Assembly (NCBI RefSeq): GCF_037975245.1
Contig: NC_092569.1
Span: forward strand, 25,226,668 to 25,290,667
Source: Apostichopus japonicus
Lineage: Eukaryota; Echinodermata; Holothuroidea; Aspidochirotida; Stichopodidae
Direction: 5' to 3'
DNA: 64,000 bases
Each line of letters starts with the position of its first letter. The first letter of the stretch is position 1. Of the stretch, positions 14,901 through 28,255 are shown piece by piece. Both the position numbers and the translations under genes were made by a program. The notes under the pieces were generated by a model. The model saw only the letters and a program-made list of their open reading frames with translations, was not told the origin of the DNA and searched no databases.

Positions 14901-16769
14901 GGCGCGATGGCTTGGCGCACTCTACGAGCTGATCAGCGAGGCTCTCTTTTGCATCGGTGGTTCGAACCCCGGTGATGACGTCTTTTACTGCCGATCTTTT
15001 ACAGCGGGTGCCTTCATGGGCAGCAGTAAGTATTAGTTAATCGGCCTGATATCTCAGTCCATAGAGTGGCGCGATGGCTTGGCGCACTGTACGAGCTGAT
15101 GAGCGAAGCTCTCTTTTGCATCGGTGGTTCGAACCCCGGTGATGACGTCTTTTGCTGCCGATATTTTACAACGGGTGCCTTCATGGGCAGCTGTAAGTAT
15201 TAGTTAATCGGCCTAATATCTCAGTCCATACAGTGGCGCGAGGGCTTGGCGCACTGTACGAGCTGATGAGCGAGGCTCTCTTTTGCATCGGTGGTTCGAA
15301 CCCCGGTGATGACGTCTTTTACTGCCGATCTTTTACAGCGGGTGCCTTCATGGGCAGCAGTAAGTATTAGTTAATCGGCCTAATATCTCAGTCCATACAG
15401 TGGCGCGATGGTTTGGCGCACTGTACGAGCTGATGAGCGAGGCTCTCTTTTGCATCGGTGGTTCGAACCCCGGTGATGACGTCTTTTACTGCCGATCTTT
15501 TACAGCGGGTGCCTACATGGGCAGGTGTAAGTATTAGTTAATCGGCCTACTATCTCAGTCCATACAGTGGCGCGATGGCTTGGCGCACTGTACGAGCTGA
15601 TGAGCGAGGCTCTCTTTTGCATCGGTGGTTTGAACCCCGATGATGACGTCTTTTGCTGCCGATCTTTTACAGCGGGTGCCTCCATGGGCAGCTGTAAGTA
15701 TTAGTTAATCGGCCTACTATCTCAGTCCATACAGTGGCGCGATGGCTTGGCGCACTGTACGAGCTGATGAGCGAGGCTCTCTTTTGCATCGGTGGTTTGA
15801 ACCCCGATGATGACGTCTTTTGCTGCCGATCTTTTACAGCGGGTGCCTCCATGGGCAGCTGTAAGTATTAGTTAATCGGCCTAATATCTCAGTCCATACA
15901 GTGGCGCGATGGCTTGGCGCACTGTACGAGCTGATGAGCGAGGCTCTCTTTTGCATCGGTGGTTCGAACCCCGGTGATGACGTCTTTTGCTGCCGATCTT
16001 TTACAGCGGGTGCCTTCATGGGCAGCTGTAAGTATTAGTTTATCGGCCTAATATCTCAGTCCATACAGTGGCGCGAGGGCTTGGCGCACTGTACGAGATA
16101 ATGAGCGAGGCTCTCTTTTGCATCGGTGGTTCGAACCCCGGTGATGACGTCTTTTACTGCCGATCTTTTACAGCCGGTGCCTTCATGGGCAGCTGTAAGT
16201 ATTAGTTAATCGGCCTAATATTTCAGTCCATACAGTGGCGCGATGGCTTGGCGCACTCTACGAGCTGATCAGCGAGGCTCTCTTTTGCATCGGTGGTTCG
16301 AACCCCGGTGATGACGTCTTTTACTGCCGATCTTTTACAGCGGGTGCCTACATGGGCAGCTGTAAGTATTAGTTAATCGGCCTAATATCTCAGTCCATAC
16401 AGTGGCGCGATGGCTTGGCGCACTGTACGAGCTGATGAGCGAGGCTCTCTTTTGCATCGGTGGTTCGAAACCCGGTGATGACGTCCTTTGATGCCGATCT
16501 TTTACAGCGGGTGCCTTCATGGGCAGCTGTAAGTATTAGTTAATCGGCCTAATATCTCAGTCCATACAGTGGCGCGATGGCTTGGCGCACTGTACGAGCT
16601 GATGAGCGAGGCTCTCTTTTGCATCGGTGGTTCGAACCCCGGTGATGACGTCTTTTGCTGCCGATCTTTTACAACGGGTGCCTACATAGGCAGCTGTAAG
16701 TATAAGTTAATCGGCCTAATATCTCAGTCCATACAGTGGCGCGATGGCTTGGCGCACTGTACGATCTAA
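11826..16769 (+). repeat. Higher-order duplication in the satellite, offset 2,505 bp rising to 2,672 bp
   Basis: Unit variants starting at 11826 and 12995 recur at 14331 and 15500 (offset 2,505 = 15 x 167). Variants at 13162, 13663 and 13897 recur at 15834, 16335 and 16569 (offset 2,672 = 16 x 167). The change of one unit length is explained by a duplicated monomer at 15667-15852, a copy of the unit at 15500-15685. The order of events is therefore visible: block duplication, then single-unit gain. Confidence 0.8.
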
Positions 16770-17713
16770 TGAGCGAGGCTCTCTTTTGCATCGGTGTTTC
16801 GAACCCCGGTGATGACGTCTTTTACTGCCGATCTTTTACAGCGGGTGCCTTCATGGGCAGCAGTAAGTATTAGTTAATCGGCCTAATATCTCAGTCCATA
16901 CAGTGGCGCGATGGTTTGGCGCACTGTACGAGCTGATGAGCGAGGCTCTCTTTTGCATCGGTGGTTCGAACCCCGGTGATGACGTCTTTTACTGCCGATC
17001 TTTTACAGCGGGTGCCTTCATGGGCAGCAGTAAGTATTAGTTAATCGGCCTAATATCTCAGTCCATAGAGTGGCGCGATGGCTTGGCGCACTGTACGAGC
17101 TGATGAGCGAGGCTCTCTTTTGCATCGGTGGTTCGAACCCCGGTGATGACGTCTTTTGCTGCCGATCTTTTACAGCGGGTGCCTTCATGGGCAGCTGTAA
17201 GTATTAGTTAATCGGCCTAATATCTCAGTCCATACAGTGGCGCGATGGCTTGGCGCACTGTACGAGCTGATGAGCGAGGCTCTCTTTTGCATCGGTGGTT
17301 CGAACCCCGATGATGACGTCTTTTGCTGCCGATCTTTTACAGCGGGTGCCTCCATGGGCAGCTGTAAGTATTAGTTAATCGGCCTAATATCTCAGTCCAT
17401 ACAGTGGCGCGATGGCTTGGCGCACTGTACGAGCTGATGAGCGAGGCTCTCTTTTGCATCGGTGGTTTGAATCCCGGTGATGACGTCTTTTGCTGCCGAT
17501 CTTTTACAGCGGGTGCCTACATGGGCAGCTGTAAGTATTAGTTAATCGGCCTAATATCTCAGTCCATACAGTGGCGCGATGGCTTGGCGCACTGTACGAG
17601 CTAATGAGCGAGGCTCTCTTTTGCATCGGTGTTTCGAACCCCGGTGATGACGTCTTTTACTGCCGATCTTTTACAGCGGGTGCCTTCATGGGCAGCAGTA
17701 AGTATTAGTTAAT

Positions 17714-20700
17714 CGGACTAATATTTCAGTCCATACAGTGGCGCGATGGCTTGGCGCACTCTACGAGCTGATCAGCGAGGCTCTCTTTTGCATCGGTGGT
17801 TAAAACCCCGGTGATGACGTCTTTTACTGCCGATCTTTTACAGCGGGTGCCTTCATGGGCAGCTGTAAGTATTAGTTAATCGGCCTGATATCTCAGTCTA
17901 TAGAGTGGCGCGATGGCTTGGCGCACTGTACGAGCTGATGAGCGAGGCTCTCTTTTGCATCGGTGGTTCGAACCCCGGTGATGACGTCTTTTGCTGCCGA
18001 TCTTTTACAACGGGTGCCTACATGGGCAGCTGTAAGTATTAGTTAATCGGCCTAATATCTCAGTCCATACAGTGGCGCGAGGGCTTGGCGCACTGTACGA
18101 GCTGATGAGCGAGGCTCTCTTTTGCATCGGTGGTTCGAACCCCGGTGATGACGTCTTTTGCTGCCGATCTTTTACAGCGGGTGCCTACATGGGCAGCTGT
18201 AAGTATTAGTTAATCGGCCTCATATCTCAGTCCATACAGTGGCGCGATGGTTTGGCGCACTGTACGAGCTGATGAGCGAGGCTCTCTTTTGCATCGGTGG
18301 TTCGAACCCCGGTGATGACGTCTTTTACTGCCGATCTTTTACAGCGGGTGCCTTCATGGGCAGCAGTAAGTATTAGTTAATCGGCCTAATATCTCAGTCC
18401 ATACAGTGGCGCGATGGCTTGGCGCACTGTACGAGCTGATGAGCGAGGCTCTCTTTTGCATCGGTGGTTCGAATCCCGGTGATGACGTCTTTTGCTGCCG
18501 ATCTTTTACAGCGGGTGCCTACATGGGCAGCTGTAAGTATTAGTTAATCGGCCTAATATCTCAGTCCATACAGTGGCGCGATGGCTTGGCGCACTGTACG
18601 AGCTGATGAGCGAGGCTCTCTTTTGCATCGGTGGTTCGAACCCCGGTGATGACGTCTTTTACTGCCGATCTTTTACAGCGGGTGCCTTCCTGGGCAGCTG
18701 TAAGTATTAGTTAATCGGCCTAATATCTCAGTCCATACAGTGGCGCGATGGCTTGGCGCACTGTACGAGCTGATGAGCGAGGCTCTCTTTTGCATCGGTG
18801 GTTTGAATCCCGGTGATGACGTCTTTTGCTGCCGATCTTTTACAGCGGGTGCCTACATGGGCAGCTGTAAGTATTAGTTAATCGGCCTAATATCTCAGTC
18901 CATACAGTGGCGCGATGGCTTGGCGCACTGTACGAGCTAATGAGCGAGGCTCTCTTTTGCATCGGTGTTTCGAACCCCGGTGATGACGTCTTTTACTGCC
19001 GATCTTTTACAGCGGGTGCCTTCATGGGCAGCAGTAAGTATTAGTTAATCGGCCTAATATCTCAGTCCATACAGTGGCGCGATGGTTTGGCGCACTGTAC
19101 GAGCTGATGAGCGAGGCTCTCTTTTGCATCGGTGGTTCGAACCCCGGTGATGACGTCTTTTACTGCCGATCTTTTACAGCGGGTGCCTTCATGGGCAGCA
19201 GTAAGTATTAGTTAATCGGCCTAATATCTCAGTCCATACAGTGGCGCGATGGTTTGGCGCACTGTACGAGCTGATGAGCGAGGCTCTCTTTTGCATCGGT
19301 GGTTGGAACCCCGGTGATGACGTCTTTTACTGCCGATCTTTTACAGCGGGTGCCTACATGGGCAGGTGTAAGTATTAGTTAATCGGCCTAATATCTCAGT
19401 CCATAGAGTGGCGCGATGGCTTGGCGCACTGTACGAGCTGATGAGCGAGGCTCTCTTTTGCATCGGTGGTTCGAACCCCGGTGATGACGTCCTTTGCTGC
19501 CGATCTTTTACAGCGGGTGCCTTCATGGGCAGCTGTAAGTATTAGTTAATCGGCCTAATATCTCAGTCCATACAGTGGCGCGATGGCTTGGCGCACTGTA
19601 CGAGCTGATGAGCGAGGCTCTCTTTTGCATAGGTGTTTCGAACCCCGGTGATGACGTCTTTTGCTGCCGATCTTTTACAGCGGGTGCCTTGATGGGCAGC
19701 TGTAAGTATTAGTTTATCGGCCTAATATCTCAGTCCATACAGTGGCGCGAGGGCTTGGCGCACTGTACGAGATAATGAGCGAGGCTCTCTTTTGCATCGG
19801 TTGTTCGAACTCCGGTGATGACGTCTTTTACTGCCGATCTTTTACAGCCGGTGCCTTCATGGGCAGCTGTAAGTATTAGTTAATCGGACTAATATTTCAG
19901 TCCATACAGTGGCGCGATGGCTTGGCGCACTCTACGAGCTGATCAGCGAGGCTCTCTTTTGCATCGGTGGTTCGAACCCCGGTGATGACGTCTTTTACTG
20001 CCGATCTTTTACAGCGGGTGCCTTCATGGGCAGCTGTAAGTATTAGTTAATCGGCCTGATATCTCAGTCCATAGAGTGGCGCGATGGCTTGGCGCACTGT
20101 ACGAGCTGATGAGCGAGGCTCTCTTTTGCATCGGTGGTTCGAACCCCGGTGATGACGTCTTTTGCTGCCGATCTTTTACAACGGGTGCCTACATGGGCAG
20201 CTGTAAGTATTAGTTAATCGGCCTAATATCTCAGTCCATACAGTGGCGCGAGGGCTTGGCGCACTGTACGAGCTGATGAGCGAGGCTCTCTTTTGCATCG
20301 GTGGTTCGAACCCCGGTGATGACGTCTTTTGCTGCCGATCTTTTACAGCGGGTGCCTACATGGGCAGCTGTAAGTATTAGTTAATCGGCCTAATATCTCA
20401 GTCCATACAGTGGCGCGATGGTTTGGCGCACTGTACGAGCTGATGAGCGAGGCTCTCTTTTGCATCGGTGGTTCGAACCCCGGTGATGACGTCTTTTACT
20501 GCCGATCTTTTACAGCGGGTGCCTTCATGGGCAGCAGTAAGTATTAGTTAATCGGCCTAATATCTCAGTCCATACAGTGGCGCGATGGCTTGGCGCACTG
20601 TACGAGCTGATGAGCGAGGCTTTCTTTTGCATCGGTGGTTCGAACCCCGGTGATGACGTCTTTTGCTGCCGATCTTTTACAGCGGGTGCCTACATGGGCA

Positions 20701-21250
20701 GCTGTAAGTATTAGTTAATCGGCCTAATATCTCAGTCCATACAGTGGCGCGATGGTTTGGCGCACTGTACGAGCTGATGAGCGAGGCTCTCTTTTGCATC
20801 GGTGGTTCGAACCCCGGTGATGACGTCTTTTACTGCCGATCTTTTACAGCGGGTGCCTTCATGGGCAGCAGTAAGTATTAGTTAATCGGCCTAATATCTC
20901 AGTCCATACAGTGGCGCGATGGCTTGGCGCACTGTACGAGCTGATGAGCGAGGCTCTCTTTTGCATCGGTGGTTCGAATCCCGGTGATGACGTCTTTTGC
21001 TGCCGATCTTTTACAGCGGGTGCCTACATGGGCAGCTGTAAGTATTAGTTAATCGGCCTAATATCTCAGTCCATACAGTGGCGCGATGGCTTGGCGCACT
21101 GTACGAGCTGATGAGCGAGGCTCTCTTTTGCATCGGTGGTTCGAACCCCGGTGATGACGTCTTTTACTGCCGATCTTTTACAGCGGGTGCCTTCCTGGGC
21201 AGCTGTAAGTATTAGTTAATCGGCCTAATATCTCAGTCCATACAGTGGCG
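17714..21250 (+). repeat. Higher-order duplication in the satellite, offset 2,171 bp (13 units)
   Basis: CGGACTAATATTTCAG at 17714 recurs at 19885, and the GCGAGGGCTTGG variant at 18077 recurs at 20248, both at offset 2,171 = 13 x 167. The GCCTTCCTGGGC variant at about 18686 recurs at about 21191 (offset 2,505), implying that two further units were gained in the second copy. Boundaries are approximate. Confidence 0.7.
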
Positions 21251-24200
21251 CGATGGCTTGGCGCACTGTACGAGCTGATGAGCGAGGCTCTCTTTTGCAT
21301 CGGTGGTTCGAATCCCGGTGATGACGTCTTTTGCTGCCGATCTTTTACAGCGGGTGCCTACATGGGCAGCTGTAAGTATTAGTTAATCGGCCTAATATCT
21401 CAGTCCATACAGTGGCGCGATGGCTTGGCGCACTCTACGAGCTGATGAGCGAGGCTCTCTTTTGCATCGGTGGTTCGAACCCCGGTGATGACGTCTTTTG
21501 CTGCCGATCTTTTACAGCGGGTGCCTTCATGGGCAGCTGTAAGTATTAGTTAATCGGCCTAATATCTCAGTCCATACAGTGGCGCGATGGCTTGGCGCAC
21601 TGTACGAGCTGATGAGCGAGGCTCTCTTTTGCATCGGTGGTTCGAACCCCGGTGATGACGTCTTTTGCTGCCGATCTTTTACAGCGGGTGCCTTGATGGG
21701 CAGCTGTAAGTATTAGTTAATCGGCCTAATATCTCAGTCCACACAGTGGCGCGATGGCTTGGCGCACTGTACGAGCTGATGAGCGAGGCTCTCTTTTGCA
21801 TCGGTGGTTCGAACCCCGGTGATGACGTCTTTTGCTACCGATCTTTTACAGCGGGTGCCTACATGGGCAGCTGTAAGTATTAGTTAATCGGCCTAATATC
21901 CCAGTCCATACAGTGGCGCGATGGCTTGGCGCACTGTACGAGCTGATGAGCGAGGCTCTCTTTTGCATCGGTGGTTCGAACCCCGGTGATGACGTCTTTT
22001 GCTGCCGATCTTTTACAGCGGGTGCCTTGATGGGCAGCTGCAAGTATTAGTTAATCGGCCTAATATCTCAGTCCATACAGTGGCGCGATGGCTTGGCGCA
22101 CTGTACGAGCTGATGAGCGAGGCTCTCTTTTGCATCGGTGGTTCGAACCCCGGTGATGACGTCTTTTGCTGCCGATCTTTTACAGCGGGTGCCTTGATGG
22201 GCAGCTGTAAGTATTAGTTAATCGGCCTAATATCTCAGTCCATACAGTGGCGCGATGGCTTGGCGCACTGTACGAGCTGATGAGCGAGGCTCTCTTTTGC
22301 ATCGGTGGTTCGAACCCCGGTGATGACGTCTTTTGCTGCCGATCTTTTACAGCGGGTGCCTTGATGGGCAGCTGTAAGTATTAGTTAATCGGCCTAATAT
22401 CTCAGTCCATACAGTGGCGCGATGGCGTGGCGCACTGTACGAGCTGATGAGCGAAGCTCTCTTTTGCATCGGTGGTTCGAACCGCGGTGATGACGTCTTT
22501 TGCTGCCGATCTTTTACAGCGGGTGCCTACATGGGCAGCTGTAAGTATTAGTTAATCGGCCTAATATCTCAGTCCATACAGTGGCGCGATTGCTTGGCGC
22601 ACTGTACGAGCTGATGAGCGAGGCTCTCTTTTGCATCGGTGGTTCGAACCGCGGTGATGACGTCTTTTGCTGCCGATCTTTTACAGCGGGTGCCTACATG
22701 AGCAGTTGTATGTATTAGTTAATCGGCCTAATATCTCAGTCCATACAGTGGCGCGATGGCTTGGCGCACTGTACGAGCTGATGAGAGAGGCTCTCTTTTG
22801 CATCGGTGGTTCGAACCCCGGTGATGACGTTTTTGTCGATCTTTTACAGCGGGTGCCTACATGAGCAGTTGTATGTATTAGTTAATCGGCCTAATATCTC
22901 AGTCCATACAGTGGCGCGATGGCTTGGCGCACTGTACGAGCTGATGAGCGAGGCTCTCTTTTGCATCGGTGGTTCGAACCCCGGTGATGACGTTTTTGTC
23001 GATCTTTTACAGCGGGTGCCTTCATGGGCAGCTGTAAGTATTAGTTAATCGGCATAATATCTCAGTCCATACTGTGTCTCGATGGCTTGGCGCACTGTAC
23101 GAGCTGATGAGCGAGGCTCTCTTTTGCATCGGTGGTTCGAATCCCGGTGATGACGTCTTTTGCTGCCGATCTTTTACAGCGGGTGCCTTCATGGGCAGCT
23201 GTAAGTATTAGTTAATCGGCCTAATATCTCAGTCCATACAGTGGCGCGATGGCTTGGCGCACTGTACGAGCTGATGAGCGAGGCTCTCTTTTGCATCGGT
23301 GGTTCGAATCCCGGTGATGACGTCTATTGCTGCCGATCTTTTACAGCGGGTGCCTACATGGGCAGCTGTAAGTATTAGTTAATCGGCCTAATATCTCAGT
23401 CCATACAGTGGCGCGATGGCTTGGCGCACTGTACGAGCTGATGAGCGAGGCTCTCTTTTGCATCGGTGGTTCGAACCCCGGTGATGACGTCTTTTGCTGC
23501 CGATCTTTTACAGCGGGTGCCTTCATGGGCAGCTGTATTAGTTAATCGGCCTAATATCTCAGTCCATACAGTGGCGCGATGGCTTGGCGCACTGTACGAG
23601 CTGATGAGCGAGGCTCTCTTTTGCATCGGTGGTTCGAACCCCGGTGAGGACGTCTTTTGCTGCCGATCTTTTACAGCGGGTGCCTTCATGGGCAGCTGTA
23701 AGTATTAGTTAATCGGCCTAATATCTCAGTCCATACAGTGGCGCGATGGCTTGGCGCACTGTACGAGCTGATGAGCGAAGCTCTCTTTTGCATCGGTGGT
23801 TCGAACCGCGGTGATGACGTCTTTTGCTGCCGATCTTTTACAGCGGGTGCCTACATGGGCAGTTGTATGTATTAGTTAATCGGCCTAATATCTCAGTCCA
23901 TACAGTGGCGCGATGGCTTGGCGCACTGTACGAGCTGATGAGCGAGGCTCTCTTTTGCATCGGTGGTTCGAACCCCGGTGATGACGTCTTTTGCTGCCGA
24001 TCTTTTACAGCGGGTGCCTTGATGGGCAGCTGTAAGTATTAGTTAATCGGCCTAATATCTCAGTCCACACAGTGGCGCGATGGCTTGGCGCACTGTACAA
24101 GCTGATGAGCGAGGCTCTCTTTTGCATCGGCGGTTCGAACCTCGGTGATGACGTCTTTTGCTGCCGATCTTTTACAGCGGGTGCCTTCCTGGGCAGCTGT

Positions 24201-25990
24201 AAGTATTAGTTAATCGGCCTAATATCTCAGTCCACACAGTGGCGCGATGGCTTGGCGCACTGTACGAGCTGATGAGCGAGGCTCTCTTTTGCATCGGTGG
24301 TTCGAATCCCGGTGATGACGTCTTTTGCTACCGATCTTTTACAGCGGGTGCCTACATGGGCAGCTGTAAGTATAAGTTAATCGGCCTAATATCTCAGTCC
24401 ATACAGTGGCGCGATGGCTTGGCGCACTGTACGAGCTGATGAGCGAGGCTTTCATTTGCATCGGTGGTTCGAAGCCCGGTGATGACGTCTTTTGCTGCCG
24501 ATCTTTTACAGCGGGTGCCTTCCTGGGCAGTTGTATGTATTAGTTAATCGGCCTAATATCTCAGTCCATACAGTGGCGCGATGGCTTGGCGCACTGTACG
24601 AGCTGATGAGCGAGGCTCTCTTTTGCATCGGTGGTTCGAACCCCGGTGATGACGTCTTTTGCTGCCGATCTTTTACAGCGGGTGCCTTGATGGGCAGCTG
24701 TAAGTATTAGTTAATCGGCCTAATATCTCAGCCCACACAGTGGCGCGATGGCTTGGCGCACTGTACGAGCTGATGAGCGAGGCTCTCTTTTGCATCGGTG
24801 GTTCGAACCTCGGTGATGACGTCTTTTGCTGCCGTTTTTTTACAGCGGGTGCCTTGATGGGCAGCTGTAAGTATTAATTAATCGGCCTAATATCTCAGTC
24901 CATACAGTGGCGCGATGGCTTGGCGCACTGTACGAGCTGATGAGCGAGGCTCTCTTTTGCATCGGTGGTTCGAACCCCGGTGATGACGTCTTTTGCTGCC
25001 GATCTTTTACAGCGGGTGCCTTCATGGGCAGCTGTAAGTATTAGTTAATCGGCCTAATATCTCAGTCCATACAGTGGCGCGATGGCTTGGCGCACTGTAC
25101 GAGCTGATGAGCGAGGCTCTCTTTTGCATCGGTGGTTCGAACCCCGGTGATGACGTTTTTGTCGATCTTTTACAGCGGGTGCCTTGATGGGCAGCTGTAA
25201 GTATTAGTTAATCGGCCTAATATCTCAGTCCATACTGTGTCTCGATGGCTTGGCGCACTGTACGAGCTGATGAGCGAGGCTCTCTTTTGCATCGGTGGTT
25301 CGAATCCCGGTGATGACGTCTTTTGCTGCCGATCTTTTACAGCGGGTGCCTTGATGGGCAGCTGTAAGTATTAGTTAATCGGCCTAATATCTCAGTCCAT
25401 ACAGTGGCGCGATGGCTTGGCGCACTGTACGAGCTGATGAGCGAGGCTCTCTTTTGCATCGGTGGTTCGAATCCCGGTGATGACGTCTTTTGCTGCCGAT
25501 CTTTTACAGCGGGTGCCTACATGGGCAGCTGTAAGTATTAGTTAATCGGCCTAATATCTCAGTCCATACAGTGGCGCGATGGCTTGGCGCACTGTACGAG
25601 CTGATGAGCGAGGCTCTCTTTTGCATCGGTGGTTCGAACCCCGGTGATGACGTCTTTTGCTGCCGATCTTTTACAGCGGGTGCCTTCCTGGGCAGCTGTA
25701 AGTATTAGTTAATCGGCCTAATATCTCAGTCCATACAGTGGCGCGATGGCTTGGCGCACTGTACGAGCTGATGAGCGAGGCTCTCTTTTGCATCGGTGGT
25801 TCGAACCCCGGTGATGACGTCTTTTGCTGCCGATCTTTTACAGCGGGTGCCTTCATGGGCAGCTGTAAGTATTAGTTAATCGGCCTAATATCTCAGTCCA
25901 TACAGTGGCGCGATGGCTTGGCGCACTGTACGAGCTGATGAGCGAAGCTCTCTTTTGCATCGGTGGTTCGAACCGCGGTGATGACGTCTT

Positions 25991-28020
25991 TTGCTGCCGA
26001 TCTTTTACAGCGGGTGCCTACATGGGCAGCTGTATGTATTAGTTAATCGGCCTAATATCTCAGTCCATACAGTGGCGCGATGGCTTGGCGCACTGTACGA
26101 GCTGATGAGCGAGGCTCTCTTTTGCATCGGTGGTTCGAACCCCGGTGATGACGTCTTTTGCTGCCGATCTTTTACAGCGGGTGCCTTCATGGGCAGCTGT
26201 AAGTATTAGTTAATCGGCCTAATATCTCAGTCCACACAGTGGCGCGATGGCTTGGCGCACTGTACGAGCTGATGAGCGAGGCTCACTTTTGCATCGGTGG
26301 TTCGAACCTCGGTGATGACGTCTTTTGCTGCCGATCTTTTACAGCGGGTGCCTTCATGGGCAGCTGTAAGTATTAGTTAATCGGCCTAATATCTCAGTCC
26401 ATACAGTGGCGCGATGGCTTGGCGCACTGTACGAGCTGATGAGCGAGGCTCTCTTTTGCATCGGTGGTTCGAATCCCGGTGATGACGTCTTTTGCTGCCG
26501 ATCTTTTACAGCGGGTGCCTACATGGGCAGCTGTAAGTATTAGTTAATCGGCCTAATATCTCAGTCCATACAGTGGCGCGATGGCTTGGCGCACTGTACG
26601 AGCTGATGAGCGAGGCTCTCTTTTGCATCGGTGGTTCGAACCCCGGTGATGACGTCTTTTGCTGCCGATCTTTTACAGCGGGTGCCTTCATGGGCAGCTG
26701 TAAGTATTAGTTAATCGGCCTAATATCTCAGTCCATACAGTGGCGCGATGGCTTGGCGCACTGTACGAGCTGATGAGCGAAGCTCTCTTTTGCATCGGTG
26801 GTTCGAACCGCGGTGATGACGTCTTTTGCTGCCGATCTTTTACAGCGGGTGCCTACATGGGCAGTTGTATGTATTAGTTAATCGGCCTAATATCTCAGTC
26901 CATACAGTGGCGCGATGGCTTGGCGCACTGTACGAGCTGATGAGCGAGGCTCTCTTTTGCATCGGTGGTTCGAACCCCGGTGATGACGTCTTTTGCTGCC
27001 GATCTTTTACAGCGGGTGCCTTCATGGGCAGCTGTAAGTATTAGTTAATCGGCCTAATATCTCAGTCCACACAGTGGCGCGATGGCTTGGCGCACTGTAC
27101 GAGCTGATGAGCGAGGCTCTCTTTTGCATCGGTGGTTCGAACCTCGGTGATGACGTCTTTTGCTGCCGATCTTTTACAGCGGGTGCCTTCATGGGCAGCT
27201 GTAAGTATTAGTTAATCGGCCTAATATCTCAGTCCATACAGTGGCGCGATGGCTTGGCGCACTGTACGAGCTGATGAGCGAGGCTCTCTTTTGCATCGGT
27301 GGTTCGAACCCCGGTGATGACGTCTTTTGCTGCCGATCTTTTACAGCGGGTGCCTTCATGGGCAGCTGTAAGTATTAGTTAATCGGCCTTATATCTCAGT
27401 CCATACAGTGGCGCGATGGCTTGGCGCACTGTACGAGCTGATGAGCGAGGCTCTCTTTTGCATCGGTGGTTCGAACCCTGGTGATGACGTCTTTTGCTGC
27501 CGATCTTTTACAGCGGGTGCCTTCATGGGCAGCTGTAAGTATTAGTTAATCGGCCTAATATCTCAGTCCATACAGTGGCGCGATGGCTTGGCGCACTGTA
27601 CGAGCTGATGAGCGAAGCTCTCTTTTGCATCGGTGGTTCGAACCGCGGTGATGACGTCTTTTGCTGCCGATCTTTTACAGCGGGTGCCTTCATGGGCAGT
27701 TGTATGTATTAGTTAATCGGCCTAATATCTCAGTCCATACAGTGGCGCGGTGGCTTGGCGCACTGTACGAGCTGATGAGCGAGGCTCTCTTTTGCATCGG
27801 TGGTTCGAACCTCGGTGATGACGTCTTTTGCTGCCGATCTTTTACAGCGGGTGCCTTCATGGGCAGCTGTAAGTATTAGTTAATCGGCCTAATATCTCAG
27901 TCCATACAGTGGCGCGATGGCTTGGCAAACTGTACGAGCTGATGAGCGAGGCTCTCTTTTGCATCGGTGGTTCGAACCTCGGTGATGACGTCTTTTGCTG
28001 CCGATCTTTTACAGCGGGTG
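25991..28020 (+). repeat. 835-bp (5-mer) higher-order repeat near the right end of the array
   Basis: The unit with GTTCGAACCGCGG followed by GCAGTTGTATGTATTAG (or GCAGCTGTATG) appears at a spacing of exactly 835 bp (5 x 167), with equivalent positions at 25991, 26826 and 27661. The intervening units repeat in matching order, including a CCTCGG B-box-flank variant. A related copy lies near 23824, so this subfamily has spread over several kilobases. Confidence 0.75.
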
Positions 28021-28076
28021 CCTTGATGGGCAGCTGTAAGTATTAGTTAATCGGCCTAATATCTCAGTCCATACAG

Positions 28077-28147
28077 TGGCGCGATGGCTTGGCGCACTGT
28101 ACGAGCTGATGAGCGAGGCTCTCTTTTGCATCGGCGGTTCGAACCCC
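28077..28147 (+). promoter_or_regulatory. Pol III-type A-box-like and B-box motifs in a representative satellite unit
   Basis: In this unit TGGCGCGATGG (28077-28087) matches the A-box consensus TRGCNNAGNGG except for an AG/GA swap. GGTTCGAACCC (28136-28146) matches the B-box consensus GGTTCGANNCC. The start-to-start spacing of 59 bp is slightly longer than in tRNA genes with a long variable arm. An overlapping alternative A box (TGGCTTGGCGC) would give a spacing of about 51 bp. A T4 run follows the B box within about 12 bp and another T4 lies between the boxes, so any pol III transcript would be short or prematurely terminated. The acceptor and T stems do not pair well, so this is tRNA-derived or tRNA-like rather than a working tRNA gene. 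The motif pair recurs in nearly every unit. Confidence 0.6.
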
Positions 28148-28255
28148 GGTGATGACGTCTTTTGCTGCCGATCTTTTACAGCGGGTGCCTTCATGGGCAG
28201 CTGTAAGTATTAGTTAATCGGCCTAATATCTCAGTCCATACAGTGGCGCGATGGC

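Noticed and set aside
28077-28160. A functional tRNA gene in each satellite unit
   Set aside because: The B box is good, but acceptor and T stems do not pair, no clear anticodon arm can be drawn, and a T4 run lies between the boxes.
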